Assembly: GCA_964503475.1 (NCBI GenBank)
Contig: CAZCZU010000025.1
Span: 1 to 41,121, forward strand
Origin: CAZCZU01 sp964503475
GTDB taxonomy: Bacteria > Pseudomonadota > Zetaproteobacteria > Mariprofundales > Mariprofundaceae
Direction of reading: 5' to 3'
DNA length: 41,121 bases
The translations under genes were made by a program, and so were the position numbers. The notes under the pieces are model-generated. The model had not been told where the DNA came from and searched no databases. It saw only the letters and a list, made by a program, of their open reading frames with translations. Below, piece by piece: positions 38,384-41,121 of this stretch; within the stretch, counting starts at the first letter, position 1, and every line of letters begins with the position of its first letter.

Positions 38384-38998
38384 CTAGTCCGGCCGTTTCA
38401 GATGGCTGATGTCATGCAGAAAGGCGTACTCGTTGGCGCCGAGGCGGGCCACCGGGTCGAGTTTCTGCGTATCCACCTTGATGCGTCCGTCGTCACGTGC
38501 TTCGAGGATGGCGTCGTCGATAAAGAGGCGCTGCACCTCGACAAAGAGCAGGCTCTGCGGGCCGGCCCCGATCTCCTGAATCTCGTGCAGGCGACAGCCG
38601 AAGGCAACGTGGGCATCGGCAAGCCTTGGCAGGCGAAAGCCATCGAATGTGCTCAGCGTCAGCCCCTGGTCTGTCACCTCCGATACGCCGTGCGCCAGCG
38701 TGGCGCTGCTCGCATTCATGGCGGCAAGCCCGTGGCGTGAGGGGATATGGATCACGCACTCACCCCTGGCCTCGAGGTTCAGTCGCGTATCCTTGAGGCT
38801 GCCGTCCGGCTTTTTGCCCACCGACAGCATCAGGATCGGCGGCTCGGAGCAGACGGCGGTGAAGAAGGAGAAGGGGGCGAGGTTGAAGTCGCCGCCTTCA
38901 TTCTCGGTCAGCGCCCAGGCGATCGGTCGCGGGATCAGGGCCTGGATGGTGTGGAGGTAACGCTCCTTGGCGGAGAGTCGGGCGAAATCGAGGATCAT
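38384..38998 (-). CDS. Flavin reductase-like (FMN-binding split barrel) protein
   Basis: A 204-residue protein of the flavoredoxin/DIM6-NTAB type, binding FMN. Features: LSAKERYLHTIQALIPRPIAWALTENEGGDFNLAPFSFFTAVCSEPPILMLSVG (8-61) with the typical RPIAW...NLAPFSFF pattern, KDTRLNLEARGECVIHI (69-85) and FVEVQRLFID near 152-161. It lacks additional domains. It lies five bases upstream of phr and may supply reduced flavin, though photolyase is normally photoreduced; partnership is inference. First gene of the three-gene unit, with 144 bases before the PAS kinase gene reading the other way. No strong promoter consensus is seen there. Confidence 0.87.
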   Translation of the reverse strand: MILDFARLSAKERYLHTIQALIPRPIAWALTENEGGDFNLAPFSFFTAVCSEPPILMLSVGKKPDGSLKDTRLNLEARGECVIHIPSRHGLAAMNASSATLAHGVSEVTDQGLTLSTFDGFRLPRLADAHVAFGCRLHEIQEIGAGPQSLLFVEVQRLFIDDAILEARDDGRIKVDTQKLDPVARLGANEYAFLHDISHLKRPD

Positions 38999-39142
38999 CG
39001 AGGGCTCCTTTGCGACCGGGGAGAGGATGCGGATAAAGGTAACGAAGCTTCGGGGGCGGCAAAAGCCCCGGCCCGGATTGCAGACCGCTGCAGATGCCGA
39101 CAGTCTGATAACCTAGTATAGTTATGCCATGGAATACGGTTT

Positions 39143-41121
39143 ATGAACGCAATTGCCCGCCAGCTTGCCTCCTACGACCTGCTCCGCGATATCATCGAGG
39201 GGGTGCCCATCCGCATCTTCTGGAAGGATCGCGACGGGCGGTTTCTGGGGTGTAATTCACTGTTTGCCCGCGATGCCGGTTTTTCGGCACCGGAGGATCT
39301 GGTCGGTAAAACCGATTTCGATATGGGCTGGAAGGAGCAGGCGGAGCTCTACCGCAGCGATGATGCGCGGGTGATGGATGCGGGTGAGGCGATCCTCAAT
39401 TACGAGGAGCCGCAGGACGGTCCGGACGGGGCCATGCGCTGGCTGCGCACCTCGAAGGTGCCGTTGCGCAATGATGCGGGGGACGTGATCGGTATCCTGG
39501 GTATCTACGAGGATATCACGGCCCAGAAACAGGTGGAGGATGAGCTGCGGCTGACCCGCTTTGTCAGCGACCATGCCCCGGAGGCGATCGCCTGGATCGA
39601 TCGCGAGGCGCGCCTCTGTTATGTCAACGAGGCGCAGTGCCGCGAGCTGGGCTACAGCCGCGAGGAGCTGCTCGACATGGATGTGTCCGGCATCGATCCC
39701 GATTTTCCGCCCGGGGCGTGGCCGGCGCACTGGCAGGAGCTGCAGCAGCACGGAAGCCTTTCGATTGAGACCCGCCACCGGCGCAAGGATGGATCGGTCG
39801 TGCCGGTCGAGGTGGTGGCCAACTTCGTGCGCTACGGCGAGCATGAATACAATGTCGCCTTCGCCCGCTACATCGGTGAACGCAAGCAGGCCGAAAGGGC
39901 CCTGCAGGAGAGCGAGCAGCGCTTCCGCGACCTGTTCGAGCATTCGCCTGATCCCTGCTGGATCATCAACGAAGCGAACATGTTCACCCTCTGCAACCAG
40001 GCCGCCGCCGATATTCTCGGCTTCGATTCGGTCGAGGAGCTGCAGGCGACCCACCCTTCGAAACTGTCGCCGCCGACCCAGCCGGACGGGCGCGATTCAT
40101 TCGAGAAGGCCAATGCCATGATGGCTATGGCCCATGAACGGGGTGTGCACCGCTTCGAGTGGGAACACCTGCATCATAATGGCGAGCCCTTTCCGGTCGA
40201 GGTGACGCTGGCCCGTATCGAGATTGCCGGCAAAAAGCAGCTCTACTGTATCTGGCGCGACATCAGCGAGCGCAAAAAGACCGAGGAGCATCTGCGCCAG
40301 GAGGCGGGCCTGCGCAGCCAGCTGCTCGAGCAGGCGGCCGAGGGCATTGCCCTCTGGCGCCCCAGCCACGATGCGCGCTTTGCCGAGTTCCTGGTCTGGA
40401 ACGGACGCATGCGCGAGATCACCGGCTATAGCATGGGCGAGATCAATCGCATCGGCTGGCTGCAGGCGATCTATCCGGATGAGGCGATGCGCGAAAAGGC
40501 GCGCGAGCGCATGCAGGCGGTGCTGGATGGCGAGGTCAATCGCGGGTCCGTGTTCGAGGCGGCCACGAAGGAGGGGGAGCCGCGCGTGCTCAATATCTCC
40601 TCCGCCCCGGTGCAGGGTTTTGCCGATGAGACCTGCGTGCTGGCCGTGATCCAGGATATTACAGCCGAGCGGCATCAGCAGGAGAAGCTGGCCGCGAGCG
40701 AGAAGCGCTTTGCCACCCTGTTCGACTCCTCCAGCGACGGCATCTTCATTGTCGATATGCAGGGTAATTTCCTCGATATCAACCGCACGGCGCACGAGCG
40801 GCTCGGCTACGGCAAGGCGGAGATGATGCAGCTGGGTATCCGGGCCCTGGATACGCCCGAGTATGCGGTGCGGGTGCCGGAGAGGCTGGCCAAGGTGTTG
40901 GCCGAGGGCGGGGCGGTGTTCGAGACGGCCCATCGCCGCAAGGATGGCACGGTGATGCCGGTGGAGATCAATGCCCGCATCATCGAGCTGGAGGGGGAGC
41001 GGGTCGTCTTCAGCGTGGTGCGCGACATCAGCGAGCGCCGGCAGTTCGAGGAGCGGTTGCGCCATTCGCAGAAGATGGAGGCGATCGGCACCCTGGTCAG
41101 CGGTATCGCCCACGACTTCAA
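39143..41121 (+). CDS. Multi-PAS sensor histidine kinase (partial, runs off window)
   Basis: The open frame starts at ATG 39143 and is still open at the window end: 659 residues plus two bases. Five PAS domains can be traced, about 11-130, 138-247, 260-377, 391-510 and 521-633; each ends with a PAC-like cue such as IYEDITAQKQ, ARYIGERKQA, WRDISERKKT, IQDITAERHQ, VRDISERRQF. The next stretch HSQKMEAIGTLVSGIAHDF (641-659) is the dimerisation/phosphoacceptor helix of a histidine kinase, with His 657. No membrane helices appear in this part, so the sensing portion is cytosolic. The first ribosome-site candidate is weak (GGAA). The catalytic ATPase domain, and any receiver domain, lie beyond the window. 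Ligands of the PAS domains are unknown. Confidence 0.93.
   Translation, partial: MNAIARQLASYDLLRDIIEGVPIRIFWKDRDGRFLGCNSLFARDAGFSAPEDLVGKTDFDMGWKEQAELYRSDDARVMDAGEAILNYEEPQDGPDGAMRWLRTSKVPLRNDAGDVIGILGIYEDITAQKQVEDELRLTRFVSDHAPEAIAWIDREARLCYVNEAQCRELGYSREELLDMDVSGIDPDFPPGAWPAHWQELQQHGSLSIETRHRRKDGSVVPVEVVANFVRYGEHEYNVAFARYIGERKQAERALQESEQRFRDLFEHSPDPCWIINEANMFTLCNQAAADILGFDSVEELQATHPSKLSPPTQPDGRDSFEKANAMMAMAHERGVHRFEWEHLHHNGEPFPVEVTLARIEIAGKKQLYCIWRDISERKKTEEHLRQEAGLRSQLLEQAAEGIALWRPSHDARFAEFLVWNGRMREITGYSMGEINRIGWLQAIYPDEAMREKARERMQAVLDGEVNRGSVFEAATKEGEPRVLNISSAPVQGFADETCVLAVIQDITAERHQQEKLAASEKRFATLFDSSSDGIFIVDMQGNFLDINRTAHERLGYGKAEMMQLGIRALDTPEYAVRVPERLAKVLAEGGAVFETAHRRKDGTVMPVEINARIIELEGERVVFSVVRDISERRQFEERLRHSQKMEAIGTLVSGIAHDF

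Noticed and set aside
40097..41113. 338-codon minus-strand frame at the right edge
   Set aside because: The plus strand encodes PAS domains and the kinase H box in an uninterrupted frame; the reverse frame is a shadow.
1..41121. CRISPR arrays, rRNA, prophage or toxin-antitoxin modules
   Set aside because: No regularly spaced repeats, rRNA sequence, phage structural genes or recognisable toxin pairs were seen.

Overview
The window is a GC-rich, gene-dense bacterial chromosome segment. Its content points to a proteobacterium near the Gamma-/Zetaproteobacteria: an Fe-type SodB, Mpl murein-peptide ligase, polyprenyl diphosphate synthase of the IspB type, the order rpsF-priB-rpsR-(DUF2232)-rplI-dnaB, and an HME-RND copper pump. 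I cannot name the genus from sequence alone. There is no rRNA, prophage or CRISPR array. The one mobile-type element is a short inverted-repeat element at the end of metF.

Layout. 1-6.1 kb: sodB, a macrodomain hydrolase, a DsbC-like periplasmic thiol isomerase, a truncated rph remnant coupled to rdgB, a family-5 uracil-DNA glycosylase, a lytic transglycosylase and proS. 6.2-7.9 kb: a divergent pair of poorly known exported proteins, a putative outer-membrane barrel and a FecR-domain protein, in visibly less GC-rich DNA. 8-12.7 kb: mpl, an alpha/beta-hydrolase-OsmC fusion, a carboxylesterase, a nu-class-like GST and a YajG-like exported protein. 12.8-23.4 kb: a copper-handling block, all on the minus strand, read as small exported protein, cusC, cusB, cusA, Met/His-rich protein, cytochrome c, Met-rich protein, copA, cupredoxin. 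It has many 4-nt overlaps and no local regulator.

23.5-31 kb: ispB, a class III nucleotidyl cyclase, tRNA-Pro(CGG), a four-EF-hand protein, the rpsF-priB-rpsR-DUF2232-rplI-dnaB operon with a strong promoter and leader, and a stand-alone cyclic-nucleotide-binding-like domain. 31-33 kb: a 267-bp element with perfect 22-bp terminal inverted repeats. It sits exactly in the metF stop codon and is followed (minus-strand operon dcd-metF) by tRNA-Phe(GAA). 33-41 kb: a small outer-membrane barrel, a 511-residue membrane protein of unknown function, an isolated GspE/PilB-type ATPase, the flavin reductase-photolyase-small membrane protein operon, and the start of a sensor kinase with five PAS domains cut by the window edge.

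The copper block is the main functional unit. CopA exports cytosolic Cu(I), CusCBA carries periplasmic Cu(I) across the outer membrane, and the Met-rich, cupredoxin and cytochrome c proteins probably bind or oxidise periplasmic copper. SodB, DsbC-like, OsmC, GST and photolyase genes add oxidative and DNA-damage defence. The best-supported unusual observations are the element in the metF stop codon (the empty site can be reconstructed), the 36-codon rph remnant fused to rdgB, and the copper block's embedded cytochrome c and Met-rich proteins. No wholly new system is proven here.
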